The notes beneath the pieces were generated by a model, which was not told the origin of the DNA, made no database searches, and saw only the letters and a program-made list of their open reading frames with translations. Shown one piece after another: positions 54,715-64,000 of a DNA stretch of 64,000 bases. A program made the translations under genes and the position numbers. Each line of letters opens with the position of its first letter. Within the stretch, counting starts at the first letter, position 1. The DNA comes from Ganoderma boninense (Eukaryota; Basidiomycota; Agaricomycetes; Polyporales; Polyporaceae): NCBI GenBank assembly GCA_002900995.3, contig CM035305.1, positions 4,014,467-4,078,466 of the forward strand, given 5' to 3'.

Positions 54715-54864
54715 ATGCAGCAGGCAACCCAAGGTTTCTGTCTTTCCTTCCTCACCAAGAACTGGACAAGGTCAATTTTGGAAAACCTGGAAAACCCATA
54801 CACCTTGTGGCAGTGCATTGCTTGGGAACCTCAAACCACCAACACAACTGGAGCCTACCAATAA
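54715..54864 (+). CDS. Short ORF after the hairpin array, unknown
   Basis: The 49-codon frame starts MQQATQGFCLSFLTKNWTRS and ends TTNTTGAYQ. It is the first ATG after the array. Its position equals that of ORF1/gag in element C, so it may be the start of a truncated retroelement Gag, but I see no motif. The stretch 54865-55217 has nothing else I can support. Confidence 0.25.
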   Translation: MQQATQGFCLSFLTKNWTRSILENLENPYTLWQCIAWEPQTTNTTGAYQ

Positions 54865-55225
54865 ACTGACCACCTATCCATCCATCCATCCACACATCCA
54901 AAACACCAAACAACACCAATGCATGTTCCTCCTGCTCGACAGCGTGCAAGATGTGCACGTGCAGTGCTGTCTGAGGCCCACACCACATCGAAAACACACT
55001 GTTGGGTGTGCCCAAGGCCCTGGATTGCTGTTGAGTGATCCAGAGGGGGTGGACTAGGTGGCAGCATGCTGGTGTACCAGCACCAGTCTCAAAATGCAGG
55101 AGAAAAGAAAAAGAAACAGAGGAACAGCTTACCTGTGCTGGGACTCTTGAGTCTGCCCCCAAACCAAACAGCCAGCAACATGTCATTTGATGCATCACAG
55201 AGGCCACAACGTTGCTGTGGCCCAC

Positions 55226-55663
55226 TAGGGAATAGCGGGGGGTATGGGGGTTTTGGAGGGTTAGGGGTAAGGGTGTCCAAGGGTAGGGGTGGGGGGTCAT
55301 CAGTTCAGACCCCCCTACCCCCTAGTCAAGGGTCAGGGGTATAGCTGTAGGGGTATTTGAAATAGTACATTGAAATGCACTCTTGAAAATAGTTGTATAT
55401 TGAGGGTTATACTGCTTTGCTTATATCAATGCTGCTTAACAGCAGTAGTAGACACCTTGTAGAGCATATATCTTGCCTATCTAGTACTGATTTTAGCCAA
55501 AATCTTCAAGGGTATAGCATAAGGGTATGTAAGGGTAAGGGTAAGGGTCAGAAACTTGTACCTTTGGGAAACCCCCCACCCCCCAGTCAGGGGTAAGGGT
55601 TTGGGGGGTAAGGATAGGGGGTGTCACCTCAAACACCCTAGGGTTACCCCCTGCTATTCCCTA
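55226..55663. mobile_element. hAT-type MITE with telomere-like interior
   Basis: The 438-base unit has terminal inverted repeats TAGGGAATAGCGGGGGG... and ...CCCCCTGCTATTCCCTA, flanked by the perfect 8-base target duplication TGGCCCAC (55218-55225, 55664-55671). Eight-base duplications and TA/CAGGG-type ends are typical of hAT elements. There is no transposase gene. The inside has two blocks of GGGTAAGGG/TTAGGGGTAAGGG repeats (55257-55335, 55515-55620), in part mirrored as C-rich runs. Confidence 0.85.
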
Positions 55664-55671
55664 TGGCCCAC

Positions 55672-56478
55672 AGTGACAGGAGGGGGCAAAACCAGTGTGA
55701 TTGGATGCACTGCACTATACTGGGCACATCAATGACCACACCATACTGGGTGCGTGAATGAAGAGAGGTTGTGGCTATGTCATTGGACATGATGACAAGA
55801 ACAATAGAGGGCTGTGTCATTGAACATGGCTGGAGACAACAAGTCTGGCAGCTGTTGAGCTGCCAGAGCACAAACACCGGACAGTGCAGGTGCAGGCACA
55901 CAGGATGCATCAGCGAAAGTGCACTTGCCTAGGTGCGCCTGAGTTCCTGGAGAAGTCATCTCAGGACCCTTCAGAAGCTCCGGACCATCAGGAAGCTGCT
56001 TTCTGATAGCCCTAAACAGCCTGAGGCCACCTGTGGTGGCACCCCAGAGGTGACAGGGAAGCTCAGAGTCGCTCCAAGCCTTGGCACTTTTGCTGATGTG
56101 TGTATGCACAGCACTGTCTGACACCCAATGTGTTGAAGATGTGTTATTAGATGCATCTGAGGGGCCTTCAGTTGCTGTTGAGTGACTATGCAGGCAGCGG
56201 ACTGTCTAGCAGTGCTTTGGTGTGCCAGCACAGGTCCCAAATGTGACAAAAAAAAGGGGCTCATCATAGAGTGCAAGAGCTGTCTTACTGCAAGCCCAAT
56301 GTCACAGATCCCAGTCTAAGAGGTCTCCAGGCCTCTTGAGGGCCACCAGAGTGCATCTTGAGGTGGACAATGTAATTGAGGGCTGCTAAGAGGTGCCCTG
56401 AGGTCAAAATCAAGGTGGAGACAAGCCAGAGAGCCAGAGGAAGAGAGGCAAGGCAACAGAAAGATGAGAGATATGCTG
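55672..56478. other. Repeat-like stretch without gene
   Basis: The first 220 bases belong to the same old repeat family as 53030-53300. The rest has only short open frames. It ends at the LTR of the next element. Confidence 0.45.
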
Positions 56479-56938
56479 TGTCATGAATGGCCTGCTCAGT
56501 GCCTACCCCGGCATCTCACTTTCCCCCTTCGGACAGTTTGCCTCCCGTGTCGTCCTTATTGTCCTCCGTTGTTTAGCAAACCTGTCCCTTGTTCTCAAAG
56601 TACAATAACTCCTGTTACTCATTGTTCCCGTCATTATTGTACTACATACCATTGTTCTCCCACTGGTTCCCGTGTCCATAGTTACCTATTGTCCCCGGTT
56701 CCCATTGTCTGCTACATGTATATAAGGCCTGTACTTCGCTACCTGGAGACCTTAGTTTCGACCTCTTGTCTCCAGGTAAGCCTCGCTGTATTCTTGCTCG
56801 TTACTTACTCACTCAATACATCTTGTCTCCAGCCTGACTGTCGAGCCCTGCTCCGCTCTCGCTGCACAAGTGCTCGTCGACGCCCTTGCTCGTCTCGTAA
56901 GCCTCCTCCCTGATCTTACTCAATAGCCAGTTGTAACA
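56479..56938 (+). repeat. 5' LTR of element G
   Basis: The 460 bases run TGTCATGAATGG...CAGTTGTAACA, with TATATAAGG near 56718. It keeps most CpG sites. Confidence 0.92.
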
Positions 56939-57299
56939 TTAGGTCAAAACTTCTACACGAGCACCGGCATACTCCACACACATTCTTTCCTTCTCGTACG
57001 GTACGCACTTAGATCCTCTGTGTTGGCCTAGTGTAGTGTGCGCTCTAGTCACACCATCGGACGTGGTCTCGGTGCAACCTGAGGCTTGCCACTCTCAGTG
57101 GTACAGTACGCGGAAAGCTAACATGAGACCCCAGTACTGACAGAAGTGGTCCGCCTCATGGCGTGGGAGGCTAGAGAAAGGCGGTGAAACAAAGCCAAGG
57201 CAGAACACCCTTGGGCCCGTGTCCCTTGGGCTAAGACACAGCAATAGGCCGAGGAGGCTGAGCAGACAGTGTTGGATCGTGCACCTGTCGTTTCTATTC

Positions 57300-58729
57300 C
57301 TGGGATAGGAAGCGAGCTACCTCCACTCCCTCACCGTGGCTTGCAGTCAAAGGCCACACGCATTTCACAGCACCACAGTCGAAGACCAGCACTGGAACAC
57401 CACTGAACAACAGTGGTTTGTTTGCGACCACCAACCCTGCCCACACTGCGACTTCACCTTTGACTGGACACCCACCCAGTGGGCTCCATTCCACCCCTTT
57501 ATCCGGCCACACCCTAGCCAACAACAGGCTATCTTAGACCGACTCGCCCAGCCACCACCAGCTCCCTCCACAAGGCCCACACAAGCAGCTGTTGCTGCTG
57601 CATGGAGCTGCCCTAGCACCCAGCCCCCCAGCCATGCCCCCAGTCGTGTACCTAGTGGGACCGCCACCCCTAGTTGATCTACAGGTTCCCCCACTCTTGA
57701 CAAAACTATTGCACTCATTACTGAACATCTTGGACAACGACGAAGCTCAAACCCCTCATCACCCATTGTGTTGACTTCTAAACTTCCAAAAACAGAAGAG
57801 AAGCCTGAAGTAAAGAAGGAACCAAAGCCGAAAGCTACCAGTTCCAACACCCCACAATCGTTGTCCTCGTCCAAACCTTCCCCCGCTTCTAATCCTCCGC
57901 CCGCACCCACTATGACCACTCTCGCCCCTGCACCGGCGTTCAACACCTCCAAGCTCCTCTCCTAGATTGCCCCACACGAATACAATAGAAAATCTGCGCA
58001 AGATGGCCTCCGCTTTGTGTCCGCAGCCTTACGGCAGTAGCGGTTGGCACACCTAGTGAGGTCATATGGATGACCATTTTCAGTAAGCTCACGGAAGGAG
58101 CAGCAGCCTGGGCTGGCCCCCACATTGTAAAGCTCGCTGGTGGAACTAGCCCTTGGGCAGACTATGATGAGTTCAGCACCGCCTTCAAGGATCACTTTTG
58201 TGCAGCCGATGACAAGGAGGCCGCCATTGCTGAACTGGTCAAGCGTTGCAAGGTGTATCGCAAGGTCGGCACCGTCCAGGAGTATACGGCGCAGTTCAAT
58301 ACAACTGCAGCTCAAACCGACTTCGGTGATGAGGACAAACACGAACACTACTGCTCTGGCCTACCCCCCAAACTTCGGGATGTCCTCGCCACCAGCGCTC
58401 ACAACATCTCCGACCTCACAAAGATTCAGAAGGTGTCGCTGTCACTTGACCAGGCCCTCGTCACCAGGGAGGAAGAACAGCCAAAGGTGTTTGGGTAGAA
58501 GAAGAAGGGAGAAAAGGCAGCTGCTACTGGGAAGAAGCCATTTCCAGGAAACTGCTACATCTGTGGCCAGCCCGGATATCGCAAGTATGACTGTCCACGG
58601 TTGAAGAGTCAGCAAGCTGCTTCCTCATCCACTATGACTACCGAAGTGGCGGCTCTTCAAGCCCAGGTCAAGGCAATGGAGGAGAAGCTTGTGGCCTTTT
58701 CGGCTGCTGAGAAGAAGGAGGGTTTCTGA
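57300..58729 (+). pseudogene. gag: Element G Gag (broken)
   Basis: N-terminal pieces are Pro/Thr-rich (FDWTPTQWAPFHPFIRPH, PKTEEKPEVKKEPKPKATSS). The capsid-like part is open at 58070-58498: MTIFSKLTEGAAAWAGPHIV, YRKVGTVQEYTAQFNT, LPPKLRDVLATSAHNI. TAG at 58496-58498 replaces the Trp seen in B. The frame then goes on through the knuckle CYICGQPGYRKYDC, where Tyr stands in place of the zinc-binding His (CAT to TAT), to a stop at 58727-58729. Both changes are C-to-T or G-to-A type. Confidence 0.8.
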
Positions 58730-58851
58730 TTAGAGCCGCACTGGATGCTGCACATGCCAGCTCTTGTAGTAATAGTCAATTTTCTGTACTGAGTTCCGCA
58801 TTTGTATATGAAGTAAATCATAGTGGCCAACACTTTCATATACTGGTACGG

Positions 58852-59736
58852 TTGATTGGCAAGCAGCGACATAAGGACATTGTAGCAATGGTAGATAGTG
58901 GAGCTACTACCAAGTTCTTACATAGACAGTTCGTAGAGAAGAACCAGGTTATGATGAAAAAGTCAGCAAGGCTAATTCCTCTGTACAACATAGATGGTAC
59001 CGAGAACCGTGATGGGACAATCACGGAGGTTGCCGTGTTGATGGCGATTGGAGACCACCAGGAGAAGGTGGTGTTTGTGGTGACAGACATAGGAGAAGAG
59101 GATGTGATCATTGGCCTGGACTGGCTGCGCGAGCACAACCCTGAAGTAGATTGGGAACGTGGCTCACTGCAGCTATCAAGATGTCCAGAGGCATGTCCGG
59201 CTCATCGGAAGGCATCCAAACCTGTTGAGACCAAAGCGCATGATACGGAGGTACGGCTTACAGCGTGCAATGGTTCTCGGCGGGTGCGGAAGGCAAAGAC
59301 AATGGGTAGGATATGCACGGCCGTAATGGTCGAGGAGGAGGAGGAAGATAGGCCTCCACCACCAGGTTTTCTGCCGGAATGGGATAGCACTGAGGAGTCT
59401 CTTCTCAACGCACTGGAGGATGGACGTCGACTTCAAGGTACCCCTAAGATCTTTGTGTCGGCGAGCTACACGTACTCTCAACAGCTCGCTGAACAAGAGT
59501 ACCAGAAGAAGGAAGTCCATCCTGTTGAAGAGATTGTACCTCCCCAGTACCACGAGTATCTGCATGTGTTCTCGAAAGAGGTGTCTAAACGTCTACCCGA
59601 GCACGGACCCTATGACCACGCTATAGAACTCGTACCAGATGCTAGGATGTTCCATTCCAAGGTGTACCCCCTGTCTCCCAGCGAGCAGGTCGAGCTTGAC
59701 AAGTTCCTTGCTAAGAACTTGGCCAAAGATTATTAC
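58852..59736 (+). pseudogene. pol: Element G Pol: protease and start of RT, truncated
   Basis: The frame is open for about 295 codons. Protease active site: IVAMVDSGATTKFLHRQFVE; flap and end: DIGEEDVIIGLDWLREHNP. A linker with a DE-rich block follows, then the RT start LPEHGPYDHAIELVPDAR and KVYPLSPSEQVELDKFLAKN. It is cut there by other repeat DNA. Confidence 0.88.
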
Positions 59737-60318
59737 AATTGATGAGGTACGAAGAAATCGTTCTTTTAGGCTACACTTTGCAGAGGGCGCTTGTAACGCT
59801 GATCTGTGACATGGGAATATATTTCATACTCAGCTTACCATCCCTCTACAGGTATGTAATCAAAGACTACAACATCTACTTACTGAGCTGACCCCATCCT
59901 GGGGTTAGGGCTACAGCCACAATACAAATCCTAGGGTTTGAGCTGTAATCTCATAAGAGTAGTATTGTTATTCACTTTTAATTGCTAATATTAAATGCTC
60001 AAGCTAGGCACCTTTCTACTAGATAAGAAATTATAGGATACAATATCATTTATTGTGCATTCTACAAGTACTGATTGAGATAATCAACTGGTATAAATGG
60101 TGCTCACTCAAAAAAGTCCTAGCGTGTGTCATTCACAATATGGCACAGCTCTTTTGTCTCCTTATGCTACTGCAATGCATTCTGCCACTGGTGTGCATTC
60201 ATAAGAGCTGCATTGTTGCTATAAATCTTCTTCAAACACTCTTGAAACTAATATTTATCCCATGAAGTCCAGATCTCTGCAAACATTTGGCACCGGCAGA
60301 CTTTGATAAAGTGCACTA
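59737..60318 (-). repeat. Interspersed repeat, inverted partial copy of 7440-7670
   Basis: The start TTACAATTGATGAGG and the next about 220 bases match the reverse complement of 7440-7670 (and of the corresponding part of copy 2), for example GCAGAGGGCGCTTGTAACGC. The shared border at TTACAATTG suggests a real element end. The remainder up to 60318 shows only loose similarity to nothing I can name. No gene. Confidence 0.7.
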
Positions 60319-61190
60319 GTGCCTAACGGTTCCTCACACCCTCCTTCTCATCCTCATCCTTGTCCTCACCCTCACCCTTGTCCTCACCTTTGCCCTCAAC
60401 CTCAATGTGCCTCTGGGTCTCCCTCTTTGTCCTCTCCTTCACCCTCGTCCTCAACCTTGTGCTCAACCTTGTGCTTGCCCTTGTCAGGAGAATGGGAGGG
60501 AGGGATGAGTAGGAAATCAGGGAGCTGGACACCAGGTAAGTGCTCTCCCTCCTATCTCTCTTGTGTTTTCCAGGGCCTCATCTACCAATGTAGATGTCCT
60601 TGCACCTCCCTGTGCCTCCTCCATTGTACACTCATCAAAGTGCACTCGCATGACCAATCCACGAGTACGGGATGTGCAATATTTATCCTGCCATCATCCT
60701 GCCACTCAACATGGTCTGCCATTCACTTGACCACAACCCCATCCTCGACCTCAACTGTGACCTCAACCTCAACAGTGACCTAGCTCTTAACCTCAATTTG
60801 TGCACATGCACCTGCACCAGCGCCTACGCACCTATGCACCCACACTTACATGCTCATGTGCTGTCATCCTGGCTATTTACTATGCCCTTGCCCTCGACTA
60901 TGCCTCCGCTCTCATCTATGCTACTACAGCCTCACCCCCAACCATGGCCTCGACTGTGAGCGCAACTGCATGCTCGACTTCAATTTGCACTCATGCACCT
61001 GCACCTGCAAAATGTCCTTCTCACCCTCACCTTTACCCTCATTCTTGCTTTTACCCTCACCCTCACTCTTGCCCTCACTCTCACCCCTGACTGCAATCAC
61101 ATGCTTGATCTCAATTTGTGCTCACATGCTCATGCACCCTTGTTCTCACACTCCCTGCACCTTCTCAGAGGTGCTCCTCTCAGCACGACT
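60319..61190 (+). repeat. CT-rich degenerate hexamer region
   Basis: The stretch is dominated by CCTCAM-type units (CTCACCCT, CCTCAACCTCAAC, CCTTGTCCTCACC) in three blocks, near 60350-60480, 60730-60810 and 61020-61090, with degenerate spacers. Long open frames through it are a by-product of the repeat and not genes. Confidence 0.75.
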
Positions 61191-61486
61191 TTGATGGGTG
61201 TTGTACACCCTTCAAAGCACACTGACATAACCAATCTGCAAGCACTGTCTCTCCACAGATCTCCTGAGGCCTGCCCAAAGATCTGATGTCATGGAAACCC
61301 AGGCTCCGATTGCAACAAGCCCCTGTCTTGGTGAAATTTTGGCTTTAGAATCTCTGAAATGACATCATATGCCAGATATTCATGCATTGCAGCAGACAGC
61401 AGCTCAGGGGACGAATGTTAAACTGCAGTCCAATACATTAACAGCAGGACTTATTCACAGTTATTAATCTAGTGTTGTTCCAACTG

Positions 61487-61550
61487 GGAATTGAACCAAG
61501 GACCTCAGGGCTTTGCATTTATTTAACCAGGTGTACTAACCACTACACCA
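61487..61550 (-). repeat. tRNA-like SINE head (minus)
   Basis: Read on the minus strand, TGGTGTAGTGGTT (A box, 61550-61538) and GGTTCAATTCC (B box, 61497-61487) stand about 40 bases apart, the layout of an internal RNA polymerase III promoter. The arms of a tRNA do not fold properly, so this is a tRNA-derived SINE or pseudo-tRNA and not a tRNA gene. Confidence 0.55.
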
Positions 61551-61602
61551 ACTGTCTATTACAGCCTGATGTAACTAATATAATAAGTACTATTGTTACT
61601 GA

Positions 61603-61632
61603 GATAAGATAAGATAAGATAAGATAAGATAA
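61603..61632 (+). repeat. (GATAA)6 microsatellite
   Basis: Six perfect GATAA units stand between the two SINE heads. The complementary motif TTATC is frequent in the tract at 51945-52035. Confidence 0.97.
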
Positions 61633-61634
61633 GA

Positions 61635-61702
61635 GCTTGGTGCAGTGGCTAGCACAGCTGTTTGAATAAACTAGGCCTCTGGTTCAATTCCGGCTAGTGC
61701 AA
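61635..61702 (+). repeat. tRNA-like SINE head (plus)
   Basis: TGGTGCAGTGGCT (A box, 61638-61650) and GGTTCAATTCC (B box, 61681-61691) are the pol III promoter elements. The sequence follows directly on the GATAA run and faces away from the minus-strand head. The acceptor and T stems do not pair properly, so a functional tRNA is unlikely. Confidence 0.55.
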
Positions 61703-61734
61703 TCACATTGAATACAGTATTAACATATGACTAA

Positions 61735-62203
61735 TGTTATGACTGGCTGTCGAGGAAGATCAGGGAGGCTTATGAGACAAGCAAGGCTCGACAGTCAGGC
61801 TGGGGACAAGTGTGTATTGAGTGAAGTATTTACAAGGGAAATACAGTGGGGCTCACCTGGAGACAAGAGGTCGAAACTAGGGTCCCCAGGTAGTAGGCTA
61901 CAGTCCTTATATACATGTGCAGGTCTATGGGAACAGAGTACAATGGTAACTACGGTCGCGGGAACAGTAAGGGAGAACAATGGTAACTATGGTCACGGGA
62001 ACAGTAAGGGAGAACAATGGTGTAGGGAACAATAGCGACAGGAAACAACAGGGGAACAATGGGGAGACAGGAGCTATTGTACTTAGAAACAATGTGGAGG
62101 GTTTACAATGCTATGGAGGATGACGAGGACGACATTGGGAGTAAACCAATTGAGAAAGGAAACCTGGGCACTAAGGCAGGTGCCAAATGGGGTGTTTGTA
62201 ACA
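61735..62203 (-). repeat. 3' LTR of element D
   Basis: This 469-base LTR is the most diverged of the family; it contains a short local duplication (GTAACTACGGTCGCGGGAAC-like unit repeated around 61945-62010). Confidence 0.85.
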
Positions 62204-62229
62204 GTACCTCCCTCCTAAGGGTTGTGCCC

Positions 62230-63433
62230 TCATGACCGAGTCTTCTTGTTGAGAGGACCGGGGGCCTCTGGGTGTGTCAAATGGAATTTCTTTACTACCT
62301 GTGGCATGTTGCTCAGGTCTGCTGCGTCTTTCCAGCTGTCCTGCTCGGGGCCCCACCCCTTCCAGTGTACAAGGTACTGCAACTTCTTCCACCGCTCATA
62401 GCGGCGAGACTCTAGTACTGCTTCAACTTTGTACTCCTCCTCTCTTTCTACTTCGATGGGAGCCGGTTCAGGTGGGTGTCAACCAGGGAGTTTGCTCTCT
62501 TTGTGTGGGAGTAGCAAGAATACATGGAATACCGGGTGCATTGTGAGGTCCTTTAGGAGTTTGAGTTCATATGCCAGGTTGCCTACTTTGCGTTTGACTG
62601 GGTAAGGGCCTGCATAGCGGTCAACCAACTTCCTTGATACTCCAGGGACACAGAAGTTCCTTGTGTTGAGCCACACCTTCTGGCCCTCCTTGAACTCTGG
62701 AGCATCTCGTACGTAACGGTCGTAGTACTCCTTCATCTGTTCAGCTGTTAGAGCCAGTGCTGCAGTCGCATCCTCTCGTGCACATTGTAGCTCCTCACAT
62801 CGTTCATCTGCTGTGGGCACTGCCATAGACAACATGGGGATGTGGAACTGGGGTTCAAAGCCATACATGAGGTAGAAGGGTGAATATCCTGTTGACGAGT
62901 GCGAGTGTGAGTTGAAGGCAAACTCTGCTATCGGCATCCACTTGACCCAATCATCGCGGTGTTGTGTGCAACACATGCGCAAGTACGCCTCAATCTCCTG
63001 GTTCCACCATTTGGATTGGCCATCTGTCTGGGGGTGATAGGCAGTAGACATGGCACTCTCGATGCCAAGTCTCTTGAGGATCGCACGGAAGAGCTTGCTC
63101 GAGAACTGTGGTCCTCGGTCAGAGACTATCTTGCATGGCAGGCCATGAAGACGGAAGTGCTCTTGGATGAAGTTGTCTGCAGCTCCTTCAGCGTTGATCT
63201 CCTCGGTGCAGGGGATAAGATAGATCATCTTCCCATGTCGATCGACAATAAGCTAGATTGCATTGAATCCATCTACCACTGGTAGTCCTGTGATGAAGTC
63301 GCAGGTTACTACTTGGCCAGGGCCGTCCGGGATCTCGTTGGGCTGTAGGGGACCATACGGTTTTGCATGCGAGTTTTTGCCACGGCAACAGGTGTCACAG
63401 GTCTCCACGTACCGCTTGACAAACTTGCCCATG
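62230..63433 (-). pseudogene. pol: Element D integrase with chromodomain (one stop)
   Basis: From the copia junction the minus strand reads the zinc-module end (CDTCCRGKNSHAKPYG), VVTCDFITGLPVVDGFNAI (first Asp; a stop lies soon after, near 63254, in ...NAI*LIVDRHGKMIY), KIVSDRGPQFSSKLF (second Asp), AYHPQTDGQSKWWNQEIEAY (Glu), then HPVFHVFLLLPHKESKLPG. A TGA near 62478 follows and the chromodomain YKVEAVLESRRYERWKKLQ, YLVHWKGWGPEQDSWKDAAD resumes, ending NKKTRS. Catalytic residues are kept. Confidence 0.88.
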
Positions 63434-63859
63434 TGTTGGCTGCAGTGGCCCTCAGGACGTCACAATGGCCTGTGTCAAGCTCTGTAAAGTCTTTATTGCA
63501 GGAAACTAAGATATGCTACTCACCTGTGTCAAGCTCTGTAAAGTCTAAGGACACAGAGCCTGACAGAGGCGTCGATACAGCTCATGGAGCACGTGCTAGG
63601 TAGAGTATGTAACACTGTGCTACTGGCGCCGTTATGGCACCCAGAGAACAAGAATTGCGGACTGTACAGTGTAAAGTAGAGCAGGATGCAGATCTAAGTT
63701 AGTTGGAGCCTCTAATGAAGACGATGTTGTATGTCTATGGGATGTGCTACTGTAATGAAGCGAAAAATAGGGTAAGTAGGGGACGATGCAATGTACGTAC
63801 GGTGCGATCGCGGACTTGGTGCGATCAAAACGGCGGGCGCTACAGCACCGACTTCAACA
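63434..63859 (-). repeat. Ty1/copia 3' LTR
   Basis: The 426 bases read TGTTGAAGTCGGTGC...GCAGCCAACA on the minus strand. A GACTTTACAGAGCTTGACAC unit occurs twice near the end. It inserted into element D after CCATG; the other copy of the target duplication lies outside the window. A polypurine tract, AGGGGAGAG, abuts its start. Confidence 0.9.
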
Positions 63860-63874
63860 CTCTCCCCTGATCGC

Positions 63875-64000
63875 TCAAGTCCCCAATCCCAGCATCTTCA
63901 CCATCTCAAGCACTTTGGGCTTGGGCAGCGACTTGGTCAGGATGTCAGCAGGCATGTGCGACGTGCGCAGGTGCACCACCTCAATGCGCCCCTTGGCCAC
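63875..64000 (-). CDS. Ty1/copia Pol, RNase H C-terminus (partial)
   Basis: The last 41 codons of a copia polyprotein enter from the right edge: VAKGRIEVVHLRTSHMPADI, LTKSLPKPKVLEMVKMLG, LGT and TGA. MPADILTKSLPKPK is the standard ending of copia RNase H (xxxxADILTKPLPxxK). It lies 15 bases upstream of the LTR, with the polypurine tract between. Confidence 0.92.
   Translation of the reverse strand: MAKGRIEVVHLRTSHMPADILTKSLPKPKVLEMVKMLGLGT

Larger units (their letters stand above)
56479..59736 (+). mobile_element. Truncated Ty3/Gypsy chromovirus G (B family): LTR, gag, protease
   Basis: The 5' LTR (56479-56938) is followed by the same leader as in element B, a broken gag, and pol up to the start of RT. 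The element ends at 59736 inside FLAKNLAKD, where an unrelated repeat (ATTACAATTGATGAGG) begins. It lacks RT, RNase H, integrase and the 3' LTR. Its sequence quality is better than B's gag region and it helps to read it. Confidence 0.9.
61735..63433 (-). mobile_element. Ty3/Gypsy chromovirus D, 3' part, cut by a copia element
   Basis: The 3' LTR (61735-62203) is a diverged member of the B family (TGTTATGACTGG...GTTTGTAACA). Upstream in element order is the integrase with chromodomain up to 63433, where the copia LTR starts. The remainder must lie beyond the window, on the far side of the copia element. Confidence 0.9.

Noticed and set aside
55257..55620. TTAGGG-like repeats as a telomere or chromosome end
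   Set aside because: They are degenerate, lie inside a MITE bounded by inverted ends and an 8-base duplication, and continue into other DNA on both sides.
60319..61190. Long open frames rich in Pro, Leu, His and Thr
   Set aside because: They exist in several frames at once and follow from the CCTCAM repeat; no start context, motif or splice structure supports them.
61635..61702. Functional tRNA gene
   Set aside because: A and B boxes are good, but acceptor and T stems do not pair and no anticodon arm can be placed.

Overview
The window is fungal nuclear DNA from a basidiomycete, most likely an Agaricomycete; the retroelement types resemble those of Rhizoctonia-like (Cantharellales) genomes, but that placement is an inference. 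The signs are short 49-60 base introns with GTAAG-type donors, four compact housekeeping genes, Ty3/Gypsy chromoviruses whose integrases end in chromodomains, Ty1/copia elements, and PIF/Harbinger and hAT relics. There is one 100-N assembly gap at 43966-44065.

Host genes fill 1-5800: the N-terminal part of the N-end-rule ubiquitin ligase UBR1 (minus, running off the left edge, with an apparent one-base frameshift), a TRAPP subunit of the TRAPPC6/Trs33 type (five exons), the small-subunit processome WD40 protein UTP18 (minus, four exons) and a family-25-like glycosyltransferase (two exons). I recognised no host gene after 5800.

6006-10884 and 44146-49226 are a direct segmental duplication of about 5 kb carrying decayed LTRs and a decaying unknown gene. 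Between the copies lies a Russian-doll nest. A truncated Ty3 element (E, 10885-11712, minus) abuts a foldback element with inverted arms at 11730-13101 and 41446-42828. Ty3-like element A (13141-41384, plus, TSD GTTTC) sits inside the foldback. Ty3 element B (22688-40867, minus) sits inside A's pol, and chromovirus C (24251-35901, plus, TSD CAGGT) sits inside B's integrase. A Ty1/copia 5' end (42829-43965) abuts the right foldback arm and runs into the gap.

Element C is the most unusual object. Besides gag and pol it has an ATG-less coding frame before gag, about 3.9 kb of extra coding-like sequence between pol and the 3' LTR (two related small basic proteins, a 57-residue membrane protein, a 215-residue protein, further frames and a predicted intron), and a 5' transcript region packed with short perfect hairpins. 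A second, unrelated hairpin array (54232-54686) lies downstream of a TATA box that is itself preceded by three near-perfect heat-shock elements.

The right part (49227-64000) is a graveyard: a PIF/Harbinger relic holding a solo LTR with a perfect 5-base target duplication, a hAT-type MITE with an 8-base target duplication and telomere-like G-rich interior, a truncated relative of B (56479-59736), CT-rich low-complexity DNA, two tRNA-like SINE heads facing away from a (GATAA)6 run, another B-family 3' end (61735-63433), and a copia element entering from the right edge. Many older copies show CpG-to-TpG/CpA change. The stretch 35.4-43.9 kb additionally shows very frequent one-base indels, which looks more like poor sequence quality than biology.
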